Below, one piece after another: positions 14,475-23,791 of a stretch of 29,424 bases of DNA. This stretch comes from DATHSY01 sp046729855 (GTDB lineage Bacteria; Actinomycetota; UBA4738; HRBIN12). Under the pieces are notes generated by a model that was not told the DNA's origin, did not search any database, and saw only the letters and a program-made list of their open reading frames with translations. The position numbers and the translations under genes were made by a program. Each line of letters begins with the position of its first letter. Position 1 is the first letter of the stretch. Location of the stretch: NCBI GenBank assembly GCA_046729855.1, contig JBKPHM010000105.1, positions 1 through 29,424 on the forward strand. The letters run 5' to 3'.

Positions 14475-15583
14475 CGCCACGCCCCGGCAGCGACGGCCAC
14501 CACGTCGGCGAGCTTGCGGTCGGCGTCGGGATGGCCCCACGCCGCGGCGCGCTCCCCCATCGCGGCCGATCGATCGGGGGCGTCCAGGAGCTCGGCGACG
14601 CGCTGCGCCACCATCGCTCCCGACAGTGCGTCGTCCATCACGATCGCCGCCGCGCCGGCGCGTTCGAGCGCCTTCGCGTTCGCCTCCTGGTGACGCCCCG
14701 TCGCGTACGGGTACGGCACGAGGATCGACGGCAACCCGCAGGCCGTGATCTCGGCGACGGTCGCCGCACCGGCGCGCGACAGCATGACGTCGGCAGACGC
14801 GTACGCGAGCTCCATCCGTTCGAGGAAGGGCAGCGTCCGCACGATGATGTCGCCGGTCGCGGACAACGACGCGCGGATCGCGTCGTGGTGCGCGGGGCCG
14901 GTGACCAACAGGATCTGGAGATCCGCGCGATCCCGCAGCAGCGCGACGGCGTCGACGATGGCGCGGTCAAGGTGCAGGGCGCCCTGGCTTCCGCCGGTCA
15001 CGAAGAGGGTCCGCCGGTCGGCCTCGAAACCGAACGTCGCGACCGCCTCCGCGCGGAGGGAACCGCGGTGGGCACGGACCGACGCGATCGACGGCCGCAC
15101 GGGGTTGCCCGTCACGACGGTCCGAACGCGTCGCGCGAGCAGGCTCGCCGCCTCGGCGAACGACAGCGCGACGACGCGCGACGGCCGCGACAGGAGCCGG
15201 TTGGCGAGCCCGGGCACGGCGTTCTGCTCGTGCAGGACGAGCGGCCGTCTGGCCCGGAGCGCGGCGAGCCCGACCGGGACGCTCACGTACCCGCCCATCC
15301 CGACCACGACGTCGGACCGCGCGACGAGGCCCGCGGCCCGCCCAACCGACCGCATCACGATCGCCGGCGCGCGGACGTTGTGCAGCGACAGCTTCCGGAC
15401 GAACGGCGCGGCCTCGAATGTCTCCAGGCGGAAGCCGGCGGCCGGGATAAGGCGCGACTCCTGCCCGCCCGAGGTCCCCGCGAACACGACGTCGGCGCCG
15501 TGATCGTCGGCCAGACGGTGCGCCAGCGCGATCGCCGGGGACACGTGGCCGGCGGTCCCGCCCGCCGCGATGGTCACCCTCAC
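14471..15583 (-). CDS. murG: Lipid II synthase, MurG GT-B glycosyltransferase
   Basis: A 370-residue GT-B enzyme that adds GlcNAc to lipid I on the inner membrane face, giving lipid II. Start GTG 15583 overlaps the ftsW stop (GTGA); a second GTG two codons downstream (15577) is possible and changes nothing functional. Motifs: the glycine loop AAGGTAGHVSPAIAL at residues 6-20, VVGMGGYVSVPVGLAA, HEQNAVPGLANRLLSR, the second glycine-rich loop TGGSQGA, SRAGAATVAEI and PYPYATGRHQEANA, which contacts the UDP-sugar. Confidence 0.96.
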   Translation of the reverse strand: MRVTIAAGGTAGHVSPAIALAHRLADDHGADVVFAGTSGGQESRLIPAAGFRLETFEAAPFVRKLSLHNVRAPAIVMRSVGRAAGLVARSDVVVGMGGYVSVPVGLAALRARRPLVLHEQNAVPGLANRLLSRPSRVVALSFAEAASLLARRVRTVVTGNPVRPSIASVRAHRGSLRAEAVATFGFEADRRTLFVTGGSQGALHLDRAIVDAVALLRDRADLQILLVTGPAHHDAIRASLSATGDIIVRTLPFLERMELAYASADVMLSRAGAATVAEITACGLPSILVPYPYATGRHQEANAKALERAGAAAIVMDDALSGAMVAQRVAELLDAPDRSAAMGERAAAWGHPDADRKLADVVAVAAGAWR

Positions 15584-16788
15584 GCCGCGCGTCTCCGGAT
15601 CTGCCGGCGGTGGCCCATGCGCGCCGACGCGCGCGCGACGTTCACCAGGATCCCCACGGCCGCGAACGACACGACGAGCGAGGAGCCGCCGTACGACAGG
15701 AACGGCAGCGGAACACCGGTGATCGGTAGCAAGCCGGTGACCGCGCCGAGGTTCACGACGACCTGGATCCCGAACCATCCGACGATCCCTCCGGACAGGA
15801 GGCGCCCGAACGAATCGGGTGCGCCTGCCGCGATCCGAACGCCCGCGAGCAGCAGTGCGCCGAAGCCGATCAGCACGGAGATCTCCCCGACCAGGCCGAG
15901 CTCCTCGCCGAGGATCGAGAACACGAAGTCGGTGTGGGCGTTCGGGACGTACATCCACTTCTGGCGGCTCGCGCCCAGCCCGACCCCGAACCATCCCCCG
16001 GACCCCAGCGCGATCAGCGACTGGTAGAGCTGCCACCCCTCGCTCATCCGATTGGCCTGAGGATCGAGGAACGCGGTGATCCGGTCCCACTGGTAGTCGC
16101 GCAACAGCAGGAGCCCGGCCGCGGCGAGCGCGAGCATCCCGACGAACAGGTGCCGGAGGCGCGCGCCCGCCACGAACAGCAGCACGAAGATGCTGCCGCC
16201 CAGGACGACCGTCGTACCGAGGTCCGGCTGGATGAACACGAGCGCGCACACCGGGGCGACGAGCGGCGCGAGCGGGAGGATGATCTCGCGAGCCCCGGAC
16301 AGCCGCCCGATCTTGCGCGAGAGGATCCCCGCGGCGGTGGCGACGAGGGCGAGCTTCGCGATCTCCGAGGGTTGGATCGTCACGGGACCCAGGCCGATCC
16401 ACCGGGACGCCCCGTACGCTTCCACCCCCGCCGCGGGGTGCAGGACCACGATCAGCAGCCCCACGGTGACGATCAGCAGCGGCAGGGCGAGCCGCCGCCA
16501 GGCCTGATACCGCATGCGGGAGGCGACCACCAGCGCGACCCCACCGACCGCCGCGTATGCGGCCTGCTTCTGAAAGTAGTAGAAGCAGGATCCGACCCGC
16601 TGGCACGCGTACACCGAGCTGGCGGACAGCACCATGATCAGTCCGGCGATCGCCAGGAACACCGTCGACCCGACGAGCAGGTGCACCGACCGTCGGGCGG
16701 ACAGCTCGGCCGTCGTCGCGGGCGGCCGATCGTCGGAGCGGACGACGCGGAGCGGCGGGCGCTCGACCGTGGCCGTCGTCGCGTTCAG
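15580..16788 (-). CDS. ftsW: Septal peptidoglycan polymerase FtsW (SEDS family), probable CTG start
   Basis: A SEDS glycosyltransferase that polymerises lipid II with FtsI. Ten or so membrane helices run from about residue 35 to 390. Family motifs are clear: GASRWIGLGPVTIQPSEIAKL, FIQPDLGTTVVL, GWQLYQSLIALGSGGWFGVGLGASRQKWMYVPNAHTDFVFSILGEELGL and the C-terminal ITGVPLPFLSYGGSSL. No ATG, GTG or TTG lies in frame between GTG 16686 and a GTG more than 100 bases inside murD. The CTG at 16788 overlaps the murD stop as CTGA, exactly the overlap type of every neighbour, with AGGAAGG ten bases upstream, and gives a normal 34-residue cytoplasmic tail (402 aa in all). GTG 16686 would start at the edge of helix 1. 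The CTG start is inferred. Confidence 0.92.
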   Translation of the reverse strand: MNATTATVERPPLRVVRSDDRPPATTAELSARRSVHLLVGSTVFLAIAGLIMVLSASSVYACQRVGSCFYYFQKQAAYAAVGGVALVVASRMRYQAWRRLALPLLIVTVGLLIVVLHPAAGVEAYGASRWIGLGPVTIQPSEIAKLALVATAAGILSRKIGRLSGAREIILPLAPLVAPVCALVFIQPDLGTTVVLGGSIFVLLFVAGARLRHLFVGMLALAAAGLLLLRDYQWDRITAFLDPQANRMSEGWQLYQSLIALGSGGWFGVGLGASRQKWMYVPNAHTDFVFSILGEELGLVGEISVLIGFGALLLAGVRIAAGAPDSFGRLLSGGIVGWFGIQVVVNLGAVTGLLPITGVPLPFLSYGGSSLVVSFAAVGILVNVARASARMGHRRQIRRRAA

Positions 16789-18155
16789 GGTCCCCCGTCC
16801 TTCCTCTCGCGTGCCGCGGCCTCGCGGGCGACGCTGCGAGCGGCGGCGGCGAACCGTTCCCCACGCTCGACGTAGTCCCTGAACATGTCCCAACTGGCGC
16901 ACGCCGGTGCCAGCAGCACGGTGCCGACGGGCGCCGCAAAGGCGTACGCGGCCCGGACCGCCTCCTCGATCGACCCGGCCACGCGGACGGGCAGCCGCCC
17001 GTCGAACATCGTGGCCAGCTCGGGCGCGGCGTCGCCGATCGCGACGACCGCCGACAAGTGCGGCGCCGCGGCGACGAGCGGTGAGAGGTCGGCGCCCTTC
17101 GCGAGGCCGCCCGCGATCAGCACGACGTCGCGCCGTCCGGTCAACGCGTTCAGCGCCGCGTGCACGTTGGTGGCCTTCGAGTCGTCGAGGAATCGCACGT
17201 CGCCGGCGCGGGCCACCTCCTCGCCGCGATGCGGCAGCGGCCGCGTCTCCCGGATCCCGCGAGCGACGGCGTCCAGCGGCAGCCCAAACGCGAGGCTGGC
17301 CGCCGCCGCGGCCGCCGCGTCCGCGCGGAAGCCCGCCGCGTCCAGGACCGGTCGGTCCAGCCGCTGTTCCCGGTCGACCCGCGCGACGACGACGCCGTCG
17401 ACGTAGCCCACCTGGCCCTCGTCCGGCTCGTCGAGCGTGAACCACACGAGCCGGCAGTCGGCGCGCCGCGAGAGCTCCGCGGCGTCGCGATCCTGCGCGT
17501 TTCCGACGTGGACGTCGTCGCCGGTCTGCAGCGCGTGCACCCGCGCCTTGGCCTCGGCGTAGCCCCGCATCGAGCCGTGCCAGTCGATGTGGTCGGGCGC
17601 GACGTTCAGTAGGACGGACACCCGCGGATGCAGCCAGCGGTGGAAGCGCAGCTGGAACGATGACGCCTCGACCGACAGGGCGCCGTGCCCCTCGAGCGCC
17701 GCGACCGAGAACGGATGGCCGATGTTGCCGCACGCCACGGCGTCGAGGCCCGAGGCCCGCATCATCGTCGCGACCATCGCCGTCGTGGTGGACTTGCCGT
17801 TCGTTCCCGTGATCGCGACGTACGGGACGGTGCACAGCCTCGCGCCGACGTCCAGCTCGCTCCAGATCTCAAGGCCGCGCTCCGTCGCCCAGCGCAGTAT
17901 CTCCGCGTGCTCGGGGACCCCCGGGCTCGCGACCACGGCCGTGACGCCGTCGACGTCCTCGGGACGGTGGCCGCCGAGGACCAGCTCCACGCCGAGCGCC
18001 CTCAGCTCGTCCGCCCCGTCGACCTCGGTCCGCGTCTCGGACACGCGCACCTCCGCGCCCTCCTCGGCGAGCACGCGCGCGGCCGCGTATCCGGCAACGC
18101 CGCACCCGACGACCAGGACGCGCTCTCCCAAGAACGCTCCGGTTCGGGTGTTCAC
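16785..18155 (-). CDS. murD: UDP-N-acetylmuramoyl-L-alanine-D-glutamate ligase
   Basis: A 456-residue Mur ligase that adds D-Glu. Start GTG 18155 overlaps the mraY stop (GTGA), with GGGGAGG four bases before it. N-terminal Rossmann domain VLVVGCGVAGYAAARVL (13-29), ATP P-loop TGTNGKSTTT (116-125), GNIGHPF, SVEASSFQL, LNVAPDHIDWHGSMRGYAEAK, and the C-terminal domain with FLDDSKATNVHAALNAL and LLAPACASWDMFRDYVERGE, all typical of MurD. Its last bases encode the CTGA junction with ftsW. Confidence 0.97.
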   Translation of the reverse strand: MNTRTGAFLGERVLVVGCGVAGYAAARVLAEEGAEVRVSETRTEVDGADELRALGVELVLGGHRPEDVDGVTAVVASPGVPEHAEILRWATERGLEIWSELDVGARLCTVPYVAITGTNGKSTTTAMVATMMRASGLDAVACGNIGHPFSVAALEGHGALSVEASSFQLRFHRWLHPRVSVLLNVAPDHIDWHGSMRGYAEAKARVHALQTGDDVHVGNAQDRDAAELSRRADCRLVWFTLDEPDEGQVGYVDGVVVARVDREQRLDRPVLDAAGFRADAAAAAAASLAFGLPLDAVARGIRETRPLPHRGEEVARAGDVRFLDDSKATNVHAALNALTGRRDVVLIAGGLAKGADLSPLVAAAPHLSAVVAIGDAAPELATMFDGRLPVRVAGSIEEAVRAAYAFAAPVGTVLLAPACASWDMFRDYVERGERFAAAARSVAREAAARERKDGGP

Positions 18156-19195
18156 GAGCCTCCCCTTGCGAGGAAGTCCGCATAGAACACGCCCAGCCCG
18201 ATGGCGACGAACATCCCGGCGATGATCCAGAAGCGCACGATCACCGTGGTCTCCGGCCACCCGGCCAGCTCGAAGTGGTGGTGGATCGGCGACATCCGGA
18301 AGATCCGGCGCCGGAACCCGCGGAACGAGATCATCTGCAGGATCACCGACGAGGTCTCGATCACGAACAGCCCGCCAAGGAGCACCAGCAGTAGCTGCGT
18401 CTCGGTGACGATCGCGAGCGCTCCGATCAGCCCCCCGATCGCGAGCGACCCCGTGTCCCCCATGAAGATCTGCGCGGGCGCCGCGTTCCACCACAGGAAC
18501 CCCGCGACCGCACCGACCGCACCGCCGGCGATGATCGCGGTATCGAGCGACGGGTTGATCGCAAGGCCGTAGCAACCCTCGGTCAGCTCCGAGCACGGGT
18601 GGCGGTACTGCCAGAACGAGATGATCACGTACCCCGACAGGACCAGGACGGACGCTCCCGACGCGAGGCCGTCCAGCCCGTCCGTGAGGTTCACGCTGTT
18701 CGACGTCGCGGACAGGATCACGAACGCCCACGGGTAGAACAGGATCCCGAGCGACAGACTCGTCTCGCGAATGACCGATAGCTGGGTCGAGACGTCACCG
18801 CCTTCGACCGCAACGAACGCGAAGACGATCGCGACGACGGCCTGACCCGCGAGCTTCGCCGCCTTCGACAGGCCCAGCGATCGCTGGTGCCGGACCTTGA
18901 TGAGGTCGTCGACGAACCCGACGAGACCAAGGCCGAGCGCCGCGAACAGCACGGCCAGCCCCCTTCCCGTCGGCGTCGGCAGGACGAACCGCCCGGCGAG
19001 GTATGCCACGACGACGCCGATCAGGATCACGACGCCGCCCATCGTTGGAGTCCCCATCTTCTCGAGGTGCGTGTGTGGCCCGTCCTCGCGGATGTGCTGC
19101 CCCCACCCCCGAGCTCGGAACGAACGGATCGCGAACGGCGTGCCGAACAATGTCACGGCCATGCCACCGACCGCCGCGAGCAAGATGCCGATCAC
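18152..19195 (-). CDS. mraY: Phospho-N-acetylmuramoyl-pentapeptide transferase
   Basis: A 347-residue polytopic enzyme that transfers phospho-MurNAc-pentapeptide to undecaprenyl phosphate, making lipid I. Start GTG 19195 overlaps the murF stop (GTGA) and places the first membrane helix at residues 2-19. Motifs: GTPTMGG (48-54), the DD pair D96-D97 in GFVDDLIKV, NSVNLTDGLDGLASG (167-180), FMGDTGSLAIGG, and the PIHHHFEL triple-His near the C-terminus. About ten hydrophobic helices are visible. Confidence 0.97.
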   Translation of the reverse strand: MIGILLAAVGGMAVTLFGTPFAIRSFRARGWGQHIREDGPHTHLEKMGTPTMGGVVILIGVVVAYLAGRFVLPTPTGRGLAVLFAALGLGLVGFVDDLIKVRHQRSLGLSKAAKLAGQAVVAIVFAFVAVEGGDVSTQLSVIRETSLSLGILFYPWAFVILSATSNSVNLTDGLDGLASGASVLVLSGYVIISFWQYRHPCSELTEGCYGLAINPSLDTAIIAGGAVGAVAGFLWWNAAPAQIFMGDTGSLAIGGLIGALAIVTETQLLLVLLGGLFVIETSSVILQMISFRGFRRRIFRMSPIHHHFELAGWPETTVIVRFWIIAGMFVAIGLGVFYADFLARGGS

Positions 19196-20550
19196 CGCAG
19201 CCCCTCCGCCACGCGCTCGAGGCCGACGATGCGCGAGCCCTTCACCAGGACGACGTCGCCCGGGCGCGCCCACGACCGGACGTCGGCGACCGCGTCGTGC
19301 GTGCCGGCGTACGACGCGACGTCCTCCGGGCGCGCGCCCTCGCGGATCGCCGCCCGTGCGATGGCGCGCGCCGGGTCGCCGACCGTGACGATGCGATCGA
19401 CGCCGAGACGAACGAGCAGCTCCCCGAGCCGCTCGTGCTCGTCCAGCGCGATCGCGCCCAGCTCGGCCATGTGCCCGAGCACCGCGACCAGCCGACTGTC
19501 CCGAGCGATCCACCTCGCCGCGCGCAGCCCGGCCGCCATCGACTCCGGGTTTGCGTTATAGGAGTCGTTCACGACAACGACCCCGTCGGCGTTCGTGAAG
19601 ACCTCCATCCGCCACGCCGAGACGCGCGCCTCCTTGAGCGCGGCCGCGCACTCCGCGACGTCGACGCCGACGGCGATCGCCGAGGCCGCGGCCGCGAGCG
19701 CATTCGACACCATGTGCTCACCTGCCACGGCGAGCTCCACGCGTGCGCGCGCGTCGTCGGCGACCAGGTCGAACGAGGCGCGGCCCTCCGCGTCGAGCGC
19801 CACGTCCTCCGCCCGCACATCGGCGTCCGCGGCAAGCCCGAAGGTGACGGCGCGTCCGCGCGTGCGGTCCCGGAACGCGCGGACGACCGGATCGTCTGCG
19901 TTCAGCACCGCGACGCCTCGCGCGCCGAGCGCCTCGACCGGCTCGGCCGACGCTGCGACGATCGCATCCCACGATCCGAAGATCTCCATGTGGGCAACGC
20001 CCACGTTGGTCACGACGACGACGTCGGGCCGCGCGACCTCGCACAGCAGCGTCACATCGCCGCGCCGCCGCGCGCCCATCTCCGCGACGATCACCTCCGC
20101 GTCGGCCGGCGCGTCGAGCAGCGTCATGGGCAGCCCGATCTCGTTGTTGAACGAGCGGGGACTCGCGTGCGTACGCAACCGTGTCGCGAGGATGCCGGCC
20201 GCGAGGTCCTTCGCCGACGTCTTGCCGTTCGCACCCGTGATGGCCACGACGCGAACGTCGGTCATCGCGCGCCGTTGGTCGGCGGCGAGGTCGAGGAGCG
20301 CGCGCACCGTGTCGGATACACGGACCGATGGGCCGTCGACGTCGCGATCGACGAGCGACGCGACGGCGCCGTTCGCGATCGCCTCGCCAACGTAGTCGTG
20401 GCCGTCCAGCCGGTCGCCGCGGATCGCGACGAACAGGGCGCCTTCCTCCACCGTCCGGCTGTCGGTCGCCACAGACCTCACGACGAGGTCGCCCTCCCGT
20501 GTGGACCCTTCGACGGCTGCGGCGACCTCGGCGAGGGTGCGCGGCCTCAT
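19192..20550 (-). CDS. murF: UDP-N-acetylmuramoyl-tripeptide-D-alanyl-D-alanine ligase
   Basis: A 452-residue Mur ligase that adds the D-Ala-D-Ala dipeptide. ATG 20550 overlaps the murE stop (ATGA), with GGGGGAGG five bases upstream. Seen: DSRTVEEGALFVAIRGDRLDGHDYV substrate domain (30-54), P-loop TGANGKTSAKD (105-115), SFNNEIGLPMTLL, EMGARRRGDVTLL, NVGVAHMEIFGS, and the C-terminal NDSYNANPESM. No ddl gene for D-Ala-D-Ala synthesis lies in this window. Confidence 0.97.
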   Translation of the reverse strand: MRPRTLAEVAAAVEGSTREGDLVVRSVATDSRTVEEGALFVAIRGDRLDGHDYVGEAIANGAVASLVDRDVDGPSVRVSDTVRALLDLAADQRRAMTDVRVVAITGANGKTSAKDLAAGILATRLRTHASPRSFNNEIGLPMTLLDAPADAEVIVAEMGARRRGDVTLLCEVARPDVVVVTNVGVAHMEIFGSWDAIVAASAEPVEALGARGVAVLNADDPVVRAFRDRTRGRAVTFGLAADADVRAEDVALDAEGRASFDLVADDARARVELAVAGEHMVSNALAAAASAIAVGVDVAECAAALKEARVSAWRMEVFTNADGVVVVNDSYNANPESMAAGLRAARWIARDSRLVAVLGHMAELGAIALDEHERLGELLVRLGVDRIVTVGDPARAIARAAIREGARPEDVASYAGTHDAVADVRSWARPGDVVLVKGSRIVGLERVAEGLR

Positions 20551-22067
20551 CGGGCCTCCCCCAGTGCGCGCAGCTCCTCGGCCGCCACGAGCCGGTCGTC
20601 GAACGGGATCGTGCGGTCGGCGAACTCCTGCCCGGACTCGTGACCCTTGCCGGCGATCACGACGACGTCGCCCACGCCGGCCTCCGCGAGCGCGTACCGG
20701 ATCGCTGCGCGGCGGTCGGGCTCGATCACGTATGCGCCACCACCCGCCTTCGCGCCCGGCTCGATCTCGGCGATGATCGCGAGCGGTTCCTCGCTCCTGG
20801 GGTTGTCGCTCGTGACGACCGACAGGTCGGCGAGCGAGGTGGCCGCGCGCCCCATCAGCGGGCGTTTCGCCCGGTCGCGGTCGCCTCCACAGCCGAACAC
20901 GATGATGACGCTGCGTCGAGCGAGCGGCCGCGCGGCGGCGAGGACGTTGCGGATCCCCTCCGGCGTGTGCGCATAGTCCACCAGCACCAGGAACCGTTGC
21001 CCCTGCTCGACGGCCTCGATGCGACCCGGCACCCCGCCGACGGCCTCGATCCCTCGAACCGCGGTGTCCTCGTCGATGCCGAGCGCCCTGGCGGTCGCGA
21101 ACGCGGCGAGGCAGTTCTCCACGTTGAACAGCCCTCGGAGCGCCGACCGGATCTGGTACCGGCCGTCGACGACGAACGCGATGCCGTCCGCGTCGGTCCG
21201 CACCTGCGTCGCGCGGACGTCGGCACCCTCGTCGAGCCCGTACGAGAGCGTCGGCAGCCCGGGCTCGGCGATCCGGCGCCCCTCCGCGCTGTCGTGGTTC
21301 ACGACGCCGACGTCCGCCACCGCACGCCGGAACAGCCGAGCCTTCGCCTCGAAGTACTCCTGCATCGACGCGTGGTAGTCGAGGTGGTCCTGGGACAGGT
21401 TCGTGAACACGGCCGCGCGGAACCGGATCCCGTCGACCCGATGCTGCTGCAGCCCGTGCGACGACGCCTCCATCGCGACGGCGTCGATGCCGTCGTCGAC
21501 CATCGCCGCGAGCAGCCGCTGCAGGTCGGGCGCCTCGGGCGTGGTCCGCGGCAGCGGCGATGGGCGCCCGTCGGTCCACACGCCGGTCGTCCCGATCACC
21601 CCAGGACGCATGCCGGCGGCCCGCACGACCGACTCGAGGAGAAAGCTCGTGGTCGTCTTCCCGTTCGTCCCGGTGATGCCGACCATCGTGAGACGGTCCG
21701 CCGGACGCCCGAACACCTCGGCGGCGACCGGACCGAGCGCGGCGCGCACTGACGGCACGAGGACCTGCGGCACGTCGATCGGCAGCCATCGCTCGACGAG
21801 CAGCGCCACTGCGCCGCGGCGAACCGCGTCCCCCGCGAAGTGGTGCCCGTCGACGCTCGAGCCCGGCACACAACAGAACAGCGCGCCCGGACCCGCCTCG
21901 GTCGAGCGGTATGAGACGTCGCTCACGCGGATGGACGCATCGCCCCGCAGCCGATGGTCGTGGATCGGAGCGACGGCGTCGGCGAGCGGGCGTGGCGAGG
22001 GGCCGTCGGATGCCACCGGTCCCGAGCTTAGCGTCCCCGTGGACGAGGGACGGCCGAGCGCGTTCAT
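20547..22067 (-). CDS. murE: UDP-MurNAc-tripeptide synthetase, meso-DAP type
   Basis: A 506-residue Mur ligase that adds the third stem-peptide residue. ATG 22067 overlaps the ftsI stop (ATGA). N-terminal UDP-binding domain with DVSYRSTEAGPGALFCCVPG (50-69), P-loop GTNGKTTT (133-140), TTPEAPDLQRLL, MEASSHGL, TNLSQDHLDYHASMQEYFEAK, and DNPRSEEP with DNPR at 421-424. The DNPR form of this motif is the one that selects meso-diaminopimelate rather than L-lysine, so a DAP-type wall is predicted. The 28-residue lead before the conserved part is rich in Ser, Pro and Gly and has no evident function. Confidence 0.97.
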   Translation of the reverse strand: MNALGRPSSTGTLSSGPVASDGPSPRPLADAVAPIHDHRLRGDASIRVSDVSYRSTEAGPGALFCCVPGSSVDGHHFAGDAVRRGAVALLVERWLPIDVPQVLVPSVRAALGPVAAEVFGRPADRLTMVGITGTNGKTTTSFLLESVVRAAGMRPGVIGTTGVWTDGRPSPLPRTTPEAPDLQRLLAAMVDDGIDAVAMEASSHGLQQHRVDGIRFRAAVFTNLSQDHLDYHASMQEYFEAKARLFRRAVADVGVVNHDSAEGRRIAEPGLPTLSYGLDEGADVRATQVRTDADGIAFVVDGRYQIRSALRGLFNVENCLAAFATARALGIDEDTAVRGIEAVGGVPGRIEAVEQGQRFLVLVDYAHTPEGIRNVLAAARPLARRSVIIVFGCGGDRDRAKRPLMGRAATSLADLSVVTSDNPRSEEPLAIIAEIEPGAKAGGGAYVIEPDRRAAIRYALAEAGVGDVVVIAGKGHESGQEFADRTIPFDDRLVAAEELRALGEAR

Positions 22068-23791
22068 CGCGAGGTCCGCAGCGTGGGAGGGTAGGCGACG
22101 TCCCCGGCGGGCGCGATGCCGAGCCGTTCGATCGCGAGCCGCGCGATCGTCTGGAACAACGGGGCCGCGGCGACGCCTCCGTACACGGTCCTCGGTTGGT
22201 CGAGGATCGCGGCGATCACGACCTGCGGATCGCCCGCCGGGAGGAAGCCGATGAACGAGGCGATCGAGCGGTCGGTGTAGTAGCCCCCCTGGGGTCGAGC
22301 GACCCCCGAGGTCCCCGTCTTGCCGGCGACCTGGTAACCGGCCACCCGCGCTGCCCTTCCTGTCCCCCGGTCGACGGCGAGGGCGAGCATCCCGGTGACG
22401 GTCCGGGCTGTGGACGGGCGCACGACACGCCGGCGCTGGCCGTCGGGCGCCGCATGGAAGGTGCCCTCGGGGTCTACCGTCCCGCGCACGAGACGCGGCT
22501 GCACCCAGACGCCGCCGTTCGCGATCGTCGCGAAGACCGAGATCATCTGGAGCGGCGTCACCGCCAGGCCCTGCCCGTACGCCATCGTCGGCAGGCTCGA
22601 GTCGGTCCACTGCCCGAGGGGCGGCACGATGCCCTCGTCCTCGCCGGGGAACGCGATCCCGGTCTCGCGTCTGAGCCCGAACCGCGTCAGGCACCGCGAC
22701 ATCCGCGCCGGGCCGAGCCGCTCGGCAACCTGGACTGCGCCGATGTTGCTCGACAGGGCGATGATGTCGCCGAGCGTCATCCGCTCCACCGCGTGGCGGT
22801 GCGAGTCGTGGATCGTGAAGGGCCCGACGTCCATCTGCCACGGGACCGAGAGCGGCTCGTCGAGCGCGATCGCGCCTTCCTCGACCGCGCATGCGGCCGT
22901 GATCACCTTGTTCGTCGACCCGGGTTCGTACACGTCGGTGATCGCGCGGTTCCGCCACGTCCACCGCTTCGATGAACTCGGGTCGTTCGGATCGAACCAT
23001 GGGTAGGTCGCCATCGCGAGGATGTCGCCGGTGCGGCGATCCATCACGACGACCGTCCCGCTGCGCGCCTGGTTCCGCTCGACGTACTCCCGCAAGCCGG
23101 CCTGGACCTGGTACTGGAAGTCGCGATCGATCGTCGTGACCACGTCCGACCCCGGCACCGGCGGACGCTCGTCGTCGATGCCGCCGGCGATCCGATGATC
23201 GCGGCTCGGGTCGAGCTCGATGACCCGCTCCCCGGGCCGTCCGGCGAGCAGCTCGTCGTACTGGTACTCCAGCCCCGAGATCCCGTTCCCGTCTATGTCC
23301 ACGAACCCAAGGACGTGCGGGGCGAGCGGGCCGGCCGGGTACGAGCGTGCGCTCACGTCGAGGAAGCCGATCCCGGGCAGCCCCATCGCCTCGATCCGAT
23401 CCGCGACCGCCGTCTCCACCTGGCGGGCGACGAAGACGAAGGACGTGTCGGCGGAGAGAACCGCGATCAGCTCCCTCACGTCGATGACGGCGTTCCGACC
23501 GAGGGCTGCCACCAGGCGCTCCGCCGTCCGCCGGGTGTCCACGACGTACCGGGGATCGGCGTAGACGTCCGTCGCGTGCACCGACATCGCGAGCGGCTCA
23601 CCCGCCCGGTCCAGGATCTGTCCACGCCACGCGGGGAGCTCGATCGGGTGTACGCGCTGGTCGAACGCGATCGCCTGGAACGCCTCCGCGCGACCCACCT
23701 GCAGCACGGCGAGCCGAACGACGATCGCGCCCATCGCCACGACGAGTGCGACGGCGAGCGCGGCGAGCCTGCCGAGCGGCGGCGGGTTCAT
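22064..23791 (-). CDS. ftsI: Septal class B penicillin-binding protein (FtsI/PBP3)
   Basis: A 575-residue transpeptidase. ATG 23791 overlaps the ftsL stop (ATGA). A single membrane anchor lies at residues 9-30, then the PBP dimerisation domain (52-195: RGQILDRAGEPLAMSV, YPAGPLAPHVLGFVD) and the transpeptidase domain with the catalytic S292-T-N-K295, S347-S-N349 and K491-T-G-T494. No PASTA repeats follow. It crosslinks septal peptidoglycan together with FtsW, whose gene lies five genes downstream in the same transcript. The position after ftsL and before murE is the standard dcw place for ftsI rather than for an elongation PBP2. Confidence 0.96.
   Translation of the reverse strand: MNPPPLGRLAALAVALVVAMGAIVVRLAVLQVGRAEAFQAIAFDQRVHPIELPAWRGQILDRAGEPLAMSVHATDVYADPRYVVDTRRTAERLVAALGRNAVIDVRELIAVLSADTSFVFVARQVETAVADRIEAMGLPGIGFLDVSARSYPAGPLAPHVLGFVDIDGNGISGLEYQYDELLAGRPGERVIELDPSRDHRIAGGIDDERPPVPGSDVVTTIDRDFQYQVQAGLREYVERNQARSGTVVVMDRRTGDILAMATYPWFDPNDPSSSKRWTWRNRAITDVYEPGSTNKVITAACAVEEGAIALDEPLSVPWQMDVGPFTIHDSHRHAVERMTLGDIIALSSNIGAVQVAERLGPARMSRCLTRFGLRRETGIAFPGEDEGIVPPLGQWTDSSLPTMAYGQGLAVTPLQMISVFATIANGGVWVQPRLVRGTVDPEGTFHAAPDGQRRRVVRPSTARTVTGMLALAVDRGTGRAARVAGYQVAGKTGTSGVARPQGGYYTDRSIASFIGFLPAGDPQVVIAAILDQPRTVYGGVAAAPLFQTIARLAIERLGIAPAGDVAYPPTLRTSR

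Noticed and set aside
15584..16939. N-terminal extension of murG through ftsW
   Set aside because: The extra residues are the alternate frame of ftsW; the conserved glycine loop begins right after the GTGA overlap.
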